Origin: Bordetella parapertussis
GTDB taxonomy: Bacteria > Pseudomonadota > Gammaproteobacteria > Burkholderiales > Casimicrobiaceae
Length of the DNA: 64,000 nt
Direction of reading: 5' to 3'
Assembly: GCA_943331295.2 (NCBI GenBank)
Contig: CALQLA020000010.1
Span: 1 to 64,000 of the forward strand
In this document: in pieces, positions 38,124-47,314 of the stretch
Layout: each line of letters opens with the position of its first letter
Numbering within the stretch: position 1 is the first letter of the stretch
Translations under genes and position numbers: made by a program
Notes under the pieces: generated by a model
What the model was told of the DNA's origin: nothing
Seen by the model: the letters and a program-made list of their open reading frames with translations, nothing else
Databases searched by the model: none

Positions 38124-38505
38124 GTGCGGTGTTCTGCGAGTAGCTCACGGTTGCCCGCCGCACGATGCATTCCCCTTAAGGCAACCGGATCATCGGTTTC
38201 TAATCTCTCGGTTCATTCCCCCCGCAGTCCGGGTCTGAACGGTTGCATCCGGTTAGCGACGATGGCTTTGCAGTCTGTCGACCCGGTTGCGGCCTTTCGC
38301 GCGCGCTTGGCGTTTCCCGCCTGACGGCCCTCCGGTCGTCGCCGGTTTCGCCGCGCACCCGCATTCACTGCCGCTGTTCCGGAATTTATGGGCACAGGTC
38401 CCCTCCCGCTCACAAGGCGGGGAGCGTCCTTGCTGTTGCCCGCCGCCCGCGCGTCCACCTGACACGACGCGCCCGCGGCGAACTTTCGTGAATGGAAATG
38501 AACAC
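38124..38505 (+). promoter_or_regulatory. Long structured 5' leader with two mutually exclusive helices
   Basis: About 380 bases without a credible gene between the promoter and the helicase ATG. GGTTGCC (38149-38155) can pair with GGCAACC (38180-38186). The overlapping AACCGGAT (38183-38190) can instead pair perfectly with ATCCGGTT (38247-38254). The two helices share AACC (38183-38186), so only one can form. This is the layout of an RNA switch; cspA-type cold-shock leaders and thermosensors work this way. Only the pairing is seen; the signal is inferred. Two further GGTTGC copies (38241, and one near 38283) could compete for the same strand. Confidence 0.55.
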
Positions 38506-39858
38506 ATGAAATTCGAAGAACTCGGTCTTGCCCCGCAACTCCTGCAGGCGCTCGCCGCCTGCGGCTACGAAGAACCCACGCCGATCCAGGCGCAGACGAT
38601 CCCCGCGCTGCTCGCCGGCAAGGACATCATCGGCTCGGCCCAGACCGGCACCGGCAAGACCGCCGCGTTCGTGCTGCCGGCGCTGCATCGCCTCGCCACG
38701 GTGGCCCCGGCGGCGCGCCCCGCGCGCCGCGGCGTCGGCGTGCCCCGCGTGCTGGCGCTCGCGCCGACCCGCGAACTCGCGCAGCAGGTCGGCGACCAGG
38801 TCGTGAGCTACGGCCGCTTCCTCGGCGTCAAGACCGTCTGCATCTACGGCGGCGCGCCCTATCCGGTCCAGAACCGCCAGATCGAGCGCGGCGTCGACGT
38901 GCTGGTCGCCACCCCGGGCCGGCTGATCGATCACATCGAGCGCGGCCGGATCGACCTGTCCGCGGTCGAGATCCTGATCTTCGACGAAGCCGACCGCATG
39001 CTCGACATGGGCTTCATCGACGACGTCGAGCGCATCGCCGCGCTGACGCCGAAGACGCGCCAGACGGCGCTCTTCTCCGCCACGTTCGACAGCGCGATCC
39101 AGCGCCTGTCGGCCAAGCTGCTGCGCGACCCGGTCCGGGTCGACGTGAAGGCCGAGGGGTCCGCGCCGATCGCGATCGAGCAGCGGGTCCACTTCGCCGA
39201 CGACCACGCCCACAAGCACCGCCTGCTCGACCACCTGCTCGCCGACGCGACGATGGGGCAGAGCATCGTCTTCATCGCCACCAAGCGCGACGCCGAGGCG
39301 CTGGCGACGCGGCTGCAGGGCCAGGGCCACGCGGCGGCGGCGCTGCACGGCGACATGAACCAGCGCGAGCGCACGCGCACGCTGCAGGACATGCGCCGCG
39401 GCGGCGTGCGCACGCTGGTCGCGACGGACGTCGCCGCGCGCGGCCTCGACGTCGCGGGCATCAGCCACGTGATCAACTTCGACCTGCCGCGGCAGGCCGA
39501 GGACTACGTCCACCGGATCGGCCGCACCGGCCGCGCCGGCGCGTCGGGCGTCGCCGTGTCGCTCGCCAACCACAGCGACCGCGGCGCGCTGCGCCAGATC
39601 GAGCGCTACACCGGCGCCGCGATCGCGGCGTCCACGATCCCCGGCCTCGAGCCGCGCAGCCGCGGCCATTCCGGCGCCGATGCGCAACGCCCGGTGCGCC
39701 GCGGATTCGATTCGCGCAGCCGGTCGTACGGGGCGCCCGCCGGCAACGCCGCGCCGCCGCGCTTTGGCGCCCGGCCGGACGCGTCGCGCTCGGGCAAGCC
39801 TGCCGCCCGGCACGACCGCGACGGCGGTTTCGGGAAGAAGCGCACCGGTTCCTGGTAG
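38506..39858 (+). CDS. RhlE-like DEAD-box RNA helicase (second copy)
   Basis: A 450-residue helicase with Q motif ([31 protein letters not shown]), [45 protein letters not shown] and [10 protein letters not shown]. The C-terminal ~80 residues are Arg/Gly/Ser/Ala-rich and end in [11 protein letters not shown], a basic RNA-binding tail. It is a paralogue of the helicase at 31439 (core clearly alike, tails different). It is likely used for ribosome biogenesis or RNA unfolding under stress. Its long leader RNA suggests post-transcriptional control. Confidence 0.94.
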   Translation: MKFEELGLAPQLLQALAACGYEEPTPIQAQTIPALLAGKDIIGSAQTGTGKTAAFVLPALHRLATVAPAARPARRGVGVPRVLALAPTRELAQQVGDQVVSYGRFLGVKTVCIYGGAPYPVQNRQIERGVDVLVATPGRLIDHIERGRIDLSAVEILIFDEADRMLDMGFIDDVERIAALTPKTRQTALFSATFDSAIQRLSAKLLRDPVRVDVKAEGSAPIAIEQRVHFADDHAHKHRLLDHLLADATMGQSIVFIATKRDAEALATRLQGQGHAAAALHGDMNQRERTRTLQDMRRGGVRTLVATDVAARGLDVAGISHVINFDLPRQAEDYVHRIGRTGRAGASGVAVSLANHSDRGALRQIERYTGAAIAASTIPGLEPRSRGHSGADAQRPVRRGFDSRSRSYGAPAGNAAPPRFGARPDASRSGKPAARHDRDGGFGKKRTGSW

Positions 39859-39898
39859 CCCGCCTCCGGCCGGCGCGCTGCGCCGGCCCCCAAGCGTG

Positions 39899-39934
39899 CG
39901 AAGCCGCGCTCTCGTCGCCGAGGCCGCGGCTTCG
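39899..39934. terminator. Hairpin after the second DEAD-box gene
   Basis: Ten-base arms CGAAGCCGCG and CGCGGCTTCG enclose a 16-base loop, 40 bases beyond the helicase stop. No T-run follows. A second smaller hairpin, GGCCGGCGCGCTGCGCCGGCC, lies just before it at about 39869-39889. Confidence 0.5.
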
Positions 39935-40026
39935 TCCATTCCGGGGGCCCGCGCGCGGCGACGGGGCGATTCCCCGCAAGACGACGGTGTTACCGCGCCG
40001 ACCCTCGCGGTCTACCATGACGACAC

Positions 40027-40042
40027 TGGCATGGCGGATGCC
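40027..40042 (+). promoter_or_regulatory. Candidate sigma-54 promoter of the pilin gene
   Basis: TGGCATGGCGGATGCC has GG and GC with exactly ten bases between them, as required for a -24/-12 promoter. Type IV pilin genes are usually RpoN/PilR-dependent. The same bases also form an inverted repeat (CTGGCAT/ATGCCAG), so a hairpin or operator is an alternative reading. Confidence 0.4.
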
Positions 40043-40120
40043 AGACGCAGCATTGTCGGGTGCCGCCGTGGTTGGCCGCGGGAGGGGAGGCGTGCCGGGC
40101 CGTACGGGAGGGTTGCTGCC

Positions 40121-40540
40121 ATGAAACGCGCGCAACAGGGTTTCACGCTGATCGAGCTGATGATCGTGGTGGCGATCGTCGGCATCCTGGCGGCCATCGC
40201 GATGCCCGCCTACCAGAGCTACGTCGTGCGCTCCAAGATGGCCGAGGCGACGGGCGCGATCGCCGGATGCAAGACCTCGGTCAGCGAGTACGCCTCGTCA
40301 CGGGGCAGTTTTCCGGCGGATGCGACGGCGGCAGGGTGCAACACGTCGCCTTCGCAGCTCGTCGCCTCGCTCGAGGTCGGCGACGGCGTCATCACCGTCG
40401 TGTCGGCCAATACCGGCGCCGGCCCTGCCGAATGCTCGCTGACGCTCTCGCCGACGGGCACGGGTGCCAGTTCGATCACCGGGTGGACCGGGACGTTCTC
40501 GGGTTGCCTGTCGAAGTACGTGCCGTCGAACTTCCGCTGA
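40121..40540 (+). CDS. pilA: Major type IV pilin
   Basis: A 139-residue prepilin: leader MKRAQQG, then [36 protein letters not shown], the canonical class IVa N-terminal helix with Glu+5. The globular domain has two pairs of Cys, the last pair framing a C-terminal loop (CSLTLSPTG and [12 protein letters not shown]). Length and ending are those of betaproteobacterial PilA/PilE major subunits. It stands alone, far from the minor-pilin operon, and has a sigma-54-like box upstream. It builds the pilus fibre for twitching, adhesion and DNA uptake. Confidence 0.93.
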   Translation: MKRAQQGFTLIELMIVVAIVGILAAIAMPAYQSYVVRSKMAEATGAIAGCKTSVSEYASSRGSFPADATAAGCNTSPSQLVASLEVGDGVITVVSANTGAGPAECSLTLSPTGTGASSITGWTGTFSGCLSKYVPSNFR

Positions 40541-40574
40541 ACGCGCGGCATCCCGCCTGCCGGGCAGGTCCGGG

Positions 40575-41540
40575 TCACGCGCCGCTGGCGCGCGGGAGAC
40601 CGTCGAAGCGGCGGTAGAACGAGGCGATCGCTGGCGGCAGGGCGCCGTCGGCACGCTCCAGCGTCGATTGCAGGTGCGCCTCGGCCGCGCGGTGCGCGAG
40701 CCGATAGAAATCGCGGCACAGCGCATACGCGGCCGGCCCCGGCCAGTCGAGCGGCAACAACGCCGCGGGCAGTTGCGGATCGCGCAGCAGCGCCCGCCGG
40801 TAGTCGTGGACCAGCAGCGTGCGCACGACGAAGCACTGCTCGGGATGGTGGGCATCCGCCGGGGACGCGCGAAAGCGCTCGATGACCGTGCCGAAGCGGT
40901 GGATCAGTTGCCGGTACAGCGCAGCCACGCCGCGCAGGTCCCAGGCTTCCTCTGATGCCGCCGCAAGTGTCCGGCCGCCCAGGGTGGCGTCGTCCGTGGC
41001 CCGCGCGGCCACGATCGCCTCGTTGTACGGTGCGCTCCGGAGCAGCGCCGGGACGGCGTTCCCGGCGCGCCGCGGCCGGGCGAACACGCCGGGGCCGAAG
41101 TCGCCGTAGCCCGCCCAGTGCAATTCCGTGGCGGCGAGCCGTCGCTGGCGGGCGTCGAGGCGGTGCGTCAGCAGCAGCTCCCAGGTGTCGTCCCACGCAT
41201 CCGCCGGATACCCGTAGATCCGCGCATGGGCGACGGCAAAACGCTGCGCGCCGCCGGGGGTCAGCGCGTACTGGCTGCGCCGGCCGACGGGCGCGGTCTC
41301 GAGCCAGCCCTGCCGCGCGAGGCGGAACATGCTCGTGCGCACGCGGCGCTCGCTCAGTCCGAACGGCGCCAGCAGGCGGATGACACCTGGCAGCATCGCC
41401 GCGCCGCCGTGGGGGGCGACGGCGTCGCCCCAGGCCGTGATGATCAGCGACGGCGCGCGCGGCGGCAGCGCGGCGAGGTGGCGGGCGATCCAGCGGCGGA
41501 CGTGCGGATCGGATGCGGCGGGGGAAGGGGTGGCTGGCAC
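40575..41540 (-). CDS. paaX: Phenylacetic acid catabolism repressor PaaX
   Basis: A 321-residue PaaX-family repressor. The N-terminal winged helix begins RAPSLIITAWGDAVAPHGG and includes LSERRVRTSMFRLARQGWLETAPVGRRSQYALT. The central part has the family's RLAATELHWAGYGDFGPGVFARP. The C-terminal regulatory domain contains EEAWDLRGVAALYRQLIHRF and HPEQCFVVRTLLVHDYRRALLRDPQLP. PaaX releases its operators on binding phenylacetyl-CoA. It is divergent from paaA, the ideal place to control the catabolon and itself. Confidence 0.95.
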   Translation of the reverse strand: MPATPSPAASDPHVRRWIARHLAALPPRAPSLIITAWGDAVAPHGGAAMLPGVIRLLAPFGLSERRVRTSMFRLARQGWLETAPVGRRSQYALTPGGAQRFAVAHARIYGYPADAWDDTWELLLTHRLDARQRRLAATELHWAGYGDFGPGVFARPRRAGNAVPALLRSAPYNEAIVAARATDDATLGGRTLAAASEEAWDLRGVAALYRQLIHRFGTVIERFRASPADAHHPEQCFVVRTLLVHDYRRALLRDPQLPAALLPLDWPGPAAYALCRDFYRLAHRAAEAHLQSTLERADGALPPAIASFYRRFDGLPRASGA

Positions 41541-41592
41541 GGTGTGTTCGCTCCGGCCGGGCGGCCGCTTCGCGCGCAGGGGCGCGAAACGT

Positions 41593-41631
41593 GATACGGG
41601 GTTTGCCCGGCTGCTGCAAAAAGTGTATCGT
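41593..41631. promoter_or_regulatory. paaA promoter with candidate PaaX operator
   Basis: TTGCCC (41603-41608) and TATCGT (41626-41631) with 17-base spacing make a fair sigma-70 promoter. Two inverted half-sites, GATAC (41593-41597) and GTATC (41625-41629), bracket it, and the second overlaps the -10 box. That is where a PaaX repressor would have to bind. Confidence 0.4.
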
Positions 41632-41720
41632 TTTCCGGCTAGGCTGGCCAGTCACGGCAAGCCGCGCGGCGGCTTGCCGGCGTGGACCAGGCGTGGACCA
41701 AGGCGCCGGCAGGAGGAGCG

Positions 41721-42722
41721 ATGTACGCGCAGCTCGTGGACACCGGAGTCAAGGCCGTGAGGACTGGTGCCGACATGGCGCCCGAGGAGCGGGCGTTCCA
41801 GGATCGGATCGACGCCGACATCAAGGTCGAGGCGAAGGACTGGATGCCCGACGCCTACCGCCGGACGCTGGTCCGGCAGATCTCGCAGCACGCGCATTCG
41901 GAAGTCGTCGGCATGCTGCCCGAGGGCAACTGGGTGACGCGGGCGCCGACGCTGCAGCGCAAGGCCATCCTGATGGCCAAGATCCAGGACGAGGCGGGCC
42001 ACGGGCTCTACCTGTACTCCGCCGCCGAGACGCTGGGGGTGTCGCGCGACCAGCTCGTCGCCGACCTGCACGCGGGCCGCGCCAAGTATTCCAGCATCTT
42101 CAACTACCCGACGCTGTCGTGGGCCGACATCGGCGCGATCGGCTGGCTGGTCGACGGCGCCGCGATCATGAACCAGATTCCCCTGTGCCGCTGCTCGTAC
42201 GGCCCGTATGCGCGGGCGATGGTGCGCATCTGCAAGGAGGAGAGCTTCCACCAGCGGCAGGGCTACGACATCATGCTGAAGCTGGTCGCCGGCACGCCCG
42301 GGCAGAAGGCGATGGCGCAGGATGCGCTCGACCGCTGGTGGTGGCCGTCGCTGATGATGTTCGGCCCCTCCGACGCCGAGAGCGTGCACAGCGCGCAGTC
42401 GGCGGCGTGGAAGATCAAGCTGCTGTCCAACGACGAGCTGCGCCAGCGGTTCGTCGACCAGACGGTGCCGCAGGCCGACCACCTGGGCCTCACGATGCCC
42501 GATCCCGACCTCAAGTGGAACGCGGAGCGCGGGCACTACGACTTCGGCGCGATCGACTGGGCCGAGTTCCACGCGGTGGTCAGGGGCAACGGTCCCTGCA
42601 ACCGCGACCGCCTCGCCGCCCGCGTCAAGGCCTGGGAAGACGGCGCGTGGGTGCGCGAGGCAGCCATGGCGCACGCGGTGAAGTCCGCCGCCCGCGCCGC
42701 CACCGAAAGGAAGGCATCATGA
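41721..42722 (+). CDS. paaA: 1,2-phenylacetyl-CoA epoxidase, catalytic subunit PaaA
   Basis: A 333-residue ferritin-like diiron subunit. Metal ligands lie in helices containing [32 protein letters not shown] (EAGH motif) and [17 protein letters not shown] (EExxH-type motif). [25 protein letters not shown] is a conserved PaaA stretch. It epoxidises phenylacetyl-CoA with O2 in the PaaABCE complex. The ATG at 41721 follows a perfect AGGAGG; the reading frame extends upstream but without a comparable ribosome site. The stop overlaps paaB (ATGA). Confidence 0.97.
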   Translation: MYAQLVDTGVKAVRTGADMAPEERAFQDRIDADIKVEAKDWMPDAYRRTLVRQISQHAHSEVVGMLPEGNWVTRAPTLQRKAILMAKIQDEAGHGLYLYSAAETLGVSRDQLVADLHAGRAKYSSIFNYPTLSWADIGAIGWLVDGAAIMNQIPLCRCSYGPYARAMVRICKEESFHQRQGYDIMLKLVAGTPGQKAMAQDALDRWWWPSLMMFGPSDAESVHSAQSAAWKIKLLSNDELRQRFVDQTVPQADHLGLTMPDPDLKWNAERGHYDFGAIDWAEFHAVVRGNGPCNRDRLAARVKAWEDGAWVREAAMAHAVKSAARAATERKAS

Positions 42723-43063
42723 GCGCGACGGACGTTCCCGGCACTGCGCCCGAGGCGCAGCCACTGAAGGCACCCCCGGTTGCAGCCGAGTGGCCGCTGT
42801 GGGAAATCTTCATCCGCAGCCAGCACGGACTCGCGCACAAGCACGTCGGCAGCCTGCACGCGGTCGATGCCGCGATGGCCGTGCAGAACGCGCGCGACGT
42901 CTACACGCGGCGCAACGAGGGCGTGTCGATCTGGGTGGTGCGCGCCGCCGACATCGTCGCGTCGTCGCCGGGCGAGCGCGAGGCGCTGTTCGAGCCCGCG
43001 AACAGCAAGGTCTACCGGCATCCGACGTTCTTCCCGATGCCCGACGGCGTGAAGCACATCTGA
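42719..43063 (+). CDS. paaB: 1,2-phenylacetyl-CoA epoxidase subunit PaaB
   Basis: A 114-residue protein with the PaaB core [48 protein letters not shown] and a C-terminal [18 protein letters not shown]. PaaB bridges the PaaAC heterodimers into the working complex. The first ~20 residues are an extra Ala/Pro-rich extension. It is coupled to paaA by a four-base overlap and is followed after one base by paaC. Confidence 0.96.
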   Translation: MSATDVPGTAPEAQPLKAPPVAAEWPLWEIFIRSQHGLAHKHVGSLHAVDAAMAVQNARDVYTRRNEGVSIWVVRAADIVASSPGEREALFEPANSKVYRHPTFFPMPDGVKHI

Positions 43064-43064
43064 C

Positions 43065-43874
43065 GTGGGCATCGCAGCCAATCCTTCCGCGGCCGGCGGC
43101 GACGCCGCGCTGCTCCAGTACGTCCTGCGCCTCGCCGATTCGCCGCTGATCCTCGCGCAGCGCCTCGGCGAATGGGTCGGCCGCGCGCCGGCGCTCGAGG
43201 AAGACATCGCGCTCGTCAACGTCGGCCTCGACCTGCTGGGCCAGGCGCGCCTGTGGTTCGCCTATGCGGGCGAGGTCGAGGCGCGGCTCCTCGGCACCGG
43301 CCGGACCGAGGACCAGTTCGCGTACACCCGGGACTGCGGCGAGTTCCGCAACCTGCTCCTGGTCGAGCAGCCGAACGGCGACTTCGCCGACACCATGGTG
43401 CGGCAATTCCTGTTCGACGCGTGGCAGCGGGAGGCGCTGCGCGCTCTCGCCGCCTCGAAGGACGCGCGGATCGCCGAGATCGCGGCGAAGAGCCTCAAGG
43501 AAGTGTCGTACCACGTCGAGCGCTCCGGCGACTGGATCGTCCGGCTGGGCGACGGCACCGCCGTGTCGAATGCGCGCGCGCAGGCGGCGCTCGACCGGCT
43601 GTGGCCCTGCACCGGCGAGATGTTCGCCGCCGACGGCACCGATCGCGCGCTGCACGCGGCCGGCATCGCCGCCGACCACGAGGCGCTCGCCGCCCCGTGG
43701 CGCGCCCACGTCGACGCCGTGCTCGCCGCGGCGACGCTCGTCGCGCCGGCCGGCGCCTGGATGCAGGGCGGGGGCGGGCGCGGCGGCAGGCAGGGCATCC
43801 ACACCGAGCACCTCGGGCACCTGCTCGCCGAGATGCAGTTCCTGCAGCGCGCCTACCCGAACGCGCAATGGTGA
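43065..43874 (+). CDS. paaC: 1,2-phenylacetyl-CoA epoxidase, structural subunit PaaC
   Basis: A 269-residue ferritin-like protein that starts with GTG. Visible family segments are LQYVLRLADSPLILAQRLGEWVG, EEDIALVNVGLDLLGQAR, ALRALAASKDARIAEIAAKSLKEVSYHVERSGDW and GIHTEHLGHLLAEMQFLQRAYP. It pairs with PaaA and carries a degenerate metal site, so it is structural. The end overlaps the start of paaD. Confidence 0.95.
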   Translation: MGIAANPSAAGGDAALLQYVLRLADSPLILAQRLGEWVGRAPALEEDIALVNVGLDLLGQARLWFAYAGEVEARLLGTGRTEDQFAYTRDCGEFRNLLLVEQPNGDFADTMVRQFLFDAWQREALRALAASKDARIAEIAAKSLKEVSYHVERSGDWIVRLGDGTAVSNARAQAALDRLWPCTGEMFAADGTDRALHAAGIAADHEALAAPWRAHVDAVLAAATLVAPAGAWMQGGGGRGGRQGIHTEHLGHLLAEMQFLQRAYPNAQW

Positions 43875-44467
43875 TGCCGGCGCCGGCGGGGCAACCGGTC
43901 GCGGGCGCCGCATCCGTGTCGGCGCTGGCCGCCGCCGCGCTGCCGTCGGCCGAGGCGATCGGCCTCGCGCTGGCCGGCGTGCCCGACCCCGAGATTCCGG
44001 CCGTGTCGGTCGTCGACCTCGGCATGATCCGCCATGCCGACTGGGATCCCGGGCGACCGGGCACCCTGGTGGTCGGCGTCACGCCGACCTACGCGGGCTG
44101 TCCCGCGACCGCGATGATCATGGCCGCGATCCGCGACGCGCTGGCGGCTGTCGGGGTGCCGGCCGTCGAAATCGACGTGCTGCTGTCGCCGCCGTGGACC
44201 ACCGACTGGATCACCGAAGCGGGCCGGCGCAAGCTGGCGGCCTACGGGATCGCCCCGCCGGGCGGCGCCGCGCCGCATGCGGGCACCGCGCAGCGCGTCG
44301 ACATCTCCGGCCTGGCGGCGCGCCGCGCCGACGCGCCGGCCGTCGCGTGCCCCCGCTGCGGATCGGCCGCGACCCGGCTCGTCGCGCAGTTCGGCTCCAC
44401 CGCCTGCAAGGCGCTGTACCGCTGCACCGATTGCCTCGAACCCTTCGACTATTTCAAGCCGTACTGA
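43868..44467 (+). CDS. paaD: Phenylacetyl-CoA epoxidase maturation protein PaaD
   Basis: A 199-residue protein. Residues ~30-115 form a MIP18/DUF59-like domain (GVPDPEIPAVSVVDLGMIR, GVTPTYAGCPATAMIMAAI, LSPPWTTDWITEAGRRKL). The C-terminal part has CPRCGS and CTDC, a zinc- or Fe-S-binding ribbon. PaaD is needed for the epoxidase, probably for Fe-S insertion into PaaE or diiron assembly. The start may be the ATG at 43868 or the one at 43874; the first overlaps the end of paaC by seven bases. Confidence 0.94.
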   Translation: MVMPAPAGQPVAGAASVSALAAAALPSAEAIGLALAGVPDPEIPAVSVVDLGMIRHADWDPGRPGTLVVGVTPTYAGCPATAMIMAAIRDALAAVGVPAVEIDVLLSPPWTTDWITEAGRRKLAAYGIAPPGGAAPHAGTAQRVDISGLAARRADAPAVACPRCGSAATRLVAQFGSTACKALYRCTDCLEPFDYFKPY

Positions 44468-44486
44468 TGCGAATCCCCGGCGCCCG

Positions 44487-45560
44487 ATGAGCAAATTCCA
44501 TCCGCTGACCGTCGCGACGGTCGAACGCGAGACGCGCGACGCCGTCGTCGTCACCTTCGCCGTTCCCCCGGCGCTTGCCGCGCTCTACCGGTTCGAGGCG
44601 GGGCAGCACCTCACGCTGCGCGCGGACATCGGCGGGCAGGACGTCCGGCGGTCGTATTCGATCTGCTCGGCGGTGCAGGACGACCGCCTGCGCATCGCGA
44701 TCAAGCGCAACCCCGGAGGCGTGTTCTCGACCTGGGCCAACGACGCGCTGAAGGCCGGCGACACGCTCGACGTGATGCCGCCGCTCGGGCACTTCGGCGC
44801 GCCCCCCGACCCGCGCCGCCGCCGGCACTACCTGGGCATCGCCGCGGGCAGCGGGATCACGCCGCTGATGTCGATCATCAAGACGACGCTCGCCGTCGAG
44901 CCGGCGTCGCGCTTCACGCTGTTCTACGGCAACCGGGCGTCCGCCAGCGTGATGTTCCGCGACGAGCTCGCGGCGATGAAGGACACCTGGCTCGAGCGCT
45001 TCAGCCTCGTCCACGTGCTGTCGCGCGAGCCGCAGGACATCGAGCTGCTGCACGGACGGATCGACACCGAGCGGGCCGGGCGCCTCTTGCGCCACTGGAT
45101 CGACCTCGACGCCGTCGACGTCGCCTATGTCTGCGGTCCCGACGGCATGATGCGGGCGGCGTCCGAGGCGCTCGCGGCGCGCGGCTTCCCCGCGGCGAAA
45201 ATCCGCATCGAGCGCTTCGCGACGTCGATCCCGCATCACGAGCACCGGCGCGACGCGCCGCCGCCCGGCCGCGCGCAGTGCGAGGTGACCGTGGTGATCG
45301 ACGGCGCCACGCGGACGTTCCTGGCCGACAAGGCGCAGGAGAGCATCATCGACGCCGCGCTGCGCAACGGCATCGAGCTGCCTTACTCGTGCAAGGGCGG
45401 CGTCTGCTCGACCTGCCGCGCCAAGGTCGTCGCCGGCGAGGTCGACATGGACGTCAACTTCGCGCTCGAGGACTACGAGGTCGCGCGCGGCTTCGTGCTG
45501 ACGTGCCAGAGCTACCCGGTCACCGACCGGGTCACCGTCGACTACGACCAGACGGCGTGA
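44487..45560 (+). CDS. paaE: 1,2-phenylacetyl-CoA epoxidase reductase PaaE
   Basis: A 357-residue electron-transfer protein. The FAD domain has RRSYSICSAV, the NADPH domain has GIAAGSGITPLMSIIK and VCGPDGMMRAA, and the C-terminal plant-type 2Fe-2S domain has CKGGVCSTC with the fourth Cys in VLTCQSYP. It passes electrons from NADPH to the diiron site of PaaA. It follows paaD after 19 bases in the same operon. Confidence 0.96.
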   Translation: MSKFHPLTVATVERETRDAVVVTFAVPPALAALYRFEAGQHLTLRADIGGQDVRRSYSICSAVQDDRLRIAIKRNPGGVFSTWANDALKAGDTLDVMPPLGHFGAPPDPRRRRHYLGIAAGSGITPLMSIIKTTLAVEPASRFTLFYGNRASASVMFRDELAAMKDTWLERFSLVHVLSREPQDIELLHGRIDTERAGRLLRHWIDLDAVDVAYVCGPDGMMRAASEALAARGFPAAKIRIERFATSIPHHEHRRDAPPPGRAQCEVTVVIDGATRTFLADKAQESIIDAALRNGIELPYSCKGGVCSTCRAKVVAGEVDMDVNFALEDYEVARGFVLTCQSYPVTDRVTVDYDQTA

Positions 45561-45630
45561 AGCGACGCGTTTCGCGGCGCCGTCATCTGCTAGAGTTTCT
45601 CCCCCGGCGATCCATTTCGAGGAGTCTCCC

Positions 45631-47295
45631 GTGCCGCACCCGCTTTTCCTTCGCCACCAGGCCACGCTCGAGCGCGCGCTGGCCGCCATTGCCGACCGCG
45701 GCTACTGGAGCGCGTACCCCGAATCGGCAAGCCCGAAGGTCTACGGCGAAGGCTCGGCCGAAGCCGGCAAGGCGGCGTTCGAGGCGCTGCTCAACGCCCC
45801 GTTCGCGCTCGACCAGCCGGGCACCGTCGGCACCGTCGGCGACGAGCGCTCGCCGTACGGGTTCGCGCTCGGGATCACGTACCCGAAGGTCGACGTCGAC
45901 GCGCTGCTCGCGGGGATCGCGGCCGCGCAGGCCTCGTGGAAGCGCGCGGGTCCGGAGGCCTGGGCAGGCGTATGCGCCGAGATCCTCGCGCGGATCAACA
46001 GGCAGAGCTTCCTGTTCGCCAACGCCGTGATGCACACGACCGGCCAGGCGTTCATGATGGCGTTCCAGGCCGGCGGCCCGCACGCGCAGGATCGCGGGCT
46101 CGAGGCCGTCGCCTATGCCTACGACGAGCTGCGCCGGATCCCGGCCGAGGCGCTTTGGGAGAAGCCGCAGGGCAAGAACCCGCCGCTCAGGATGAAGAAG
46201 CGCTACCGGATCGTGCCGCGCGGCATCGGGCTCGTGATCGGCTGCTGCACGTTCCCCACGTGGAACGGGTACCCGGGGCTCTTCGCCGACCTCGCGACCG
46301 GCAACGCGGTGGTGGTGAAGCCGCACCCGTCGGCGATCCTGCCGCTGGCGCTCACCGTGCGGATCGCGCGCGAGGTGCTCTCCGAGGCGGGCTTCGATCC
46401 CGACGTGGTCACGCTGGTCGCGCACGCCGCCGGCGACGATACCGCGCAACGGCTGGCACTGCGGCCCGAGATCCGGCTGATCGACTTCACCGGCAGCAGC
46501 GCCAACGGCAACTGGCTCGAGGCGAATGCGCGGGCTGCGCTGGTGTACACCGAGAAGGCCGGCGTCAACCAGGTCGTCATCGACTCGACCGCCGACTTCA
46601 AGGGGCTCGCCCGCAACCTCGCGTTCTCGCTCGCGCTCTATTCCGGGCAGATGTGCACGGCACCGCAGAACCTGTACGTGCCGGCGCGCGGCATCGACAC
46701 CGCCGACGGCCACCTGTCGTTCGACGCCGTCGCCGCCGCTCTGGCGGAGGCGGTCAACCAGCTCCTCGGCGATCCCGCGCGCGCCGTCGAAGTGCTGGGT
46801 GCCGTGGTGGGCGAGGGCGTTGCACGGCGGCTCGCCGCCGCTCGGACGCTGGGGCCGCTCGTGCTCGACACCCGCGCGATCACGCACCCGCAGTACCCGG
46901 GCGCGGTGATCCAGTCGCCGCTGATCGTCCGCCTCGACGCCGCCGACCGCGCGACGTACCAGGACGAGTGGTTCGGCCCGATCGCGTTCCTGGTCGCCAC
47001 GCGCGACACCGCAGAGAGCTTCGCCATCGCGCGGGAGACCGTCGCGGCCAAGGGCGCGCTGACGCTGTCGGTGTACTCGACGCGCGACGACGTCATCGCG
47101 GAGGCCGTCGCGGTGGCCGAGGATGCCGGCGTGGCGCTGTCGATCAACCTGACGGGCGGCGTGTTCGTCAACCAGTCGGCGGCGTTTTCGGACTACCATG
47201 GAACCGGCGCCAATCCGGCCGCCAACGCGGCGCTGACCGACGCCGCATTCGTCGCCGGGCGCTTCCGCGTCGTCCAGCATCGCAGCCACGACTAG
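45631..47295 (+). CDS. paaN: Phenylacetic acid degradation protein PaaN (aldehyde dehydrogenase type)
   Basis: A 554-residue aldehyde-dehydrogenase-superfamily protein of the PaaN type. The catalytic region is SLALYSGQMCTAPQNLYV with Cys near 348, and NAD-binding features lie in IGCCTFPTWNGYPGLFADLATGN and IDFTGSSANGNW. A C-terminal MaoC/hydratase domain, present in PaaZ fusions, is absent. It probably oxidises the ring-opened semialdehyde to 3-oxo-5,6-dehydrosuberyl-CoA, with the hydratase supplied elsewhere. It starts with GTG behind GAGGAG, 70 bases after paaE. Confidence 0.93.
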   Translation: MPHPLFLRHQATLERALAAIADRGYWSAYPESASPKVYGEGSAEAGKAAFEALLNAPFALDQPGTVGTVGDERSPYGFALGITYPKVDVDALLAGIAAAQASWKRAGPEAWAGVCAEILARINRQSFLFANAVMHTTGQAFMMAFQAGGPHAQDRGLEAVAYAYDELRRIPAEALWEKPQGKNPPLRMKKRYRIVPRGIGLVIGCCTFPTWNGYPGLFADLATGNAVVVKPHPSAILPLALTVRIAREVLSEAGFDPDVVTLVAHAAGDDTAQRLALRPEIRLIDFTGSSANGNWLEANARAALVYTEKAGVNQVVIDSTADFKGLARNLAFSLALYSGQMCTAPQNLYVPARGIDTADGHLSFDAVAAALAEAVNQLLGDPARAVEVLGAVVGEGVARRLAAARTLGPLVLDTRAITHPQYPGAVIQSPLIVRLDAADRATYQDEWFGPIAFLVATRDTAESFAIARETVAAKGALTLSVYSTRDDVIAEAVAVAEDAGVALSINLTGGVFVNQSAAFSDYHGTGANPAANAALTDAAFVAGRFRVVQHRSHD

Positions 47296-47314
47296 CCTCC
47301 ACTTTGCCCCCGCC

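Noticed and set aside
37684-38163. A minus-strand Ser-rich frame opposite the LysM gene end
   Set aside because: Its Ser runs are only the complement of the GAC/GAT repeat, and it overlaps the real LysM gene and the helicase promoter.
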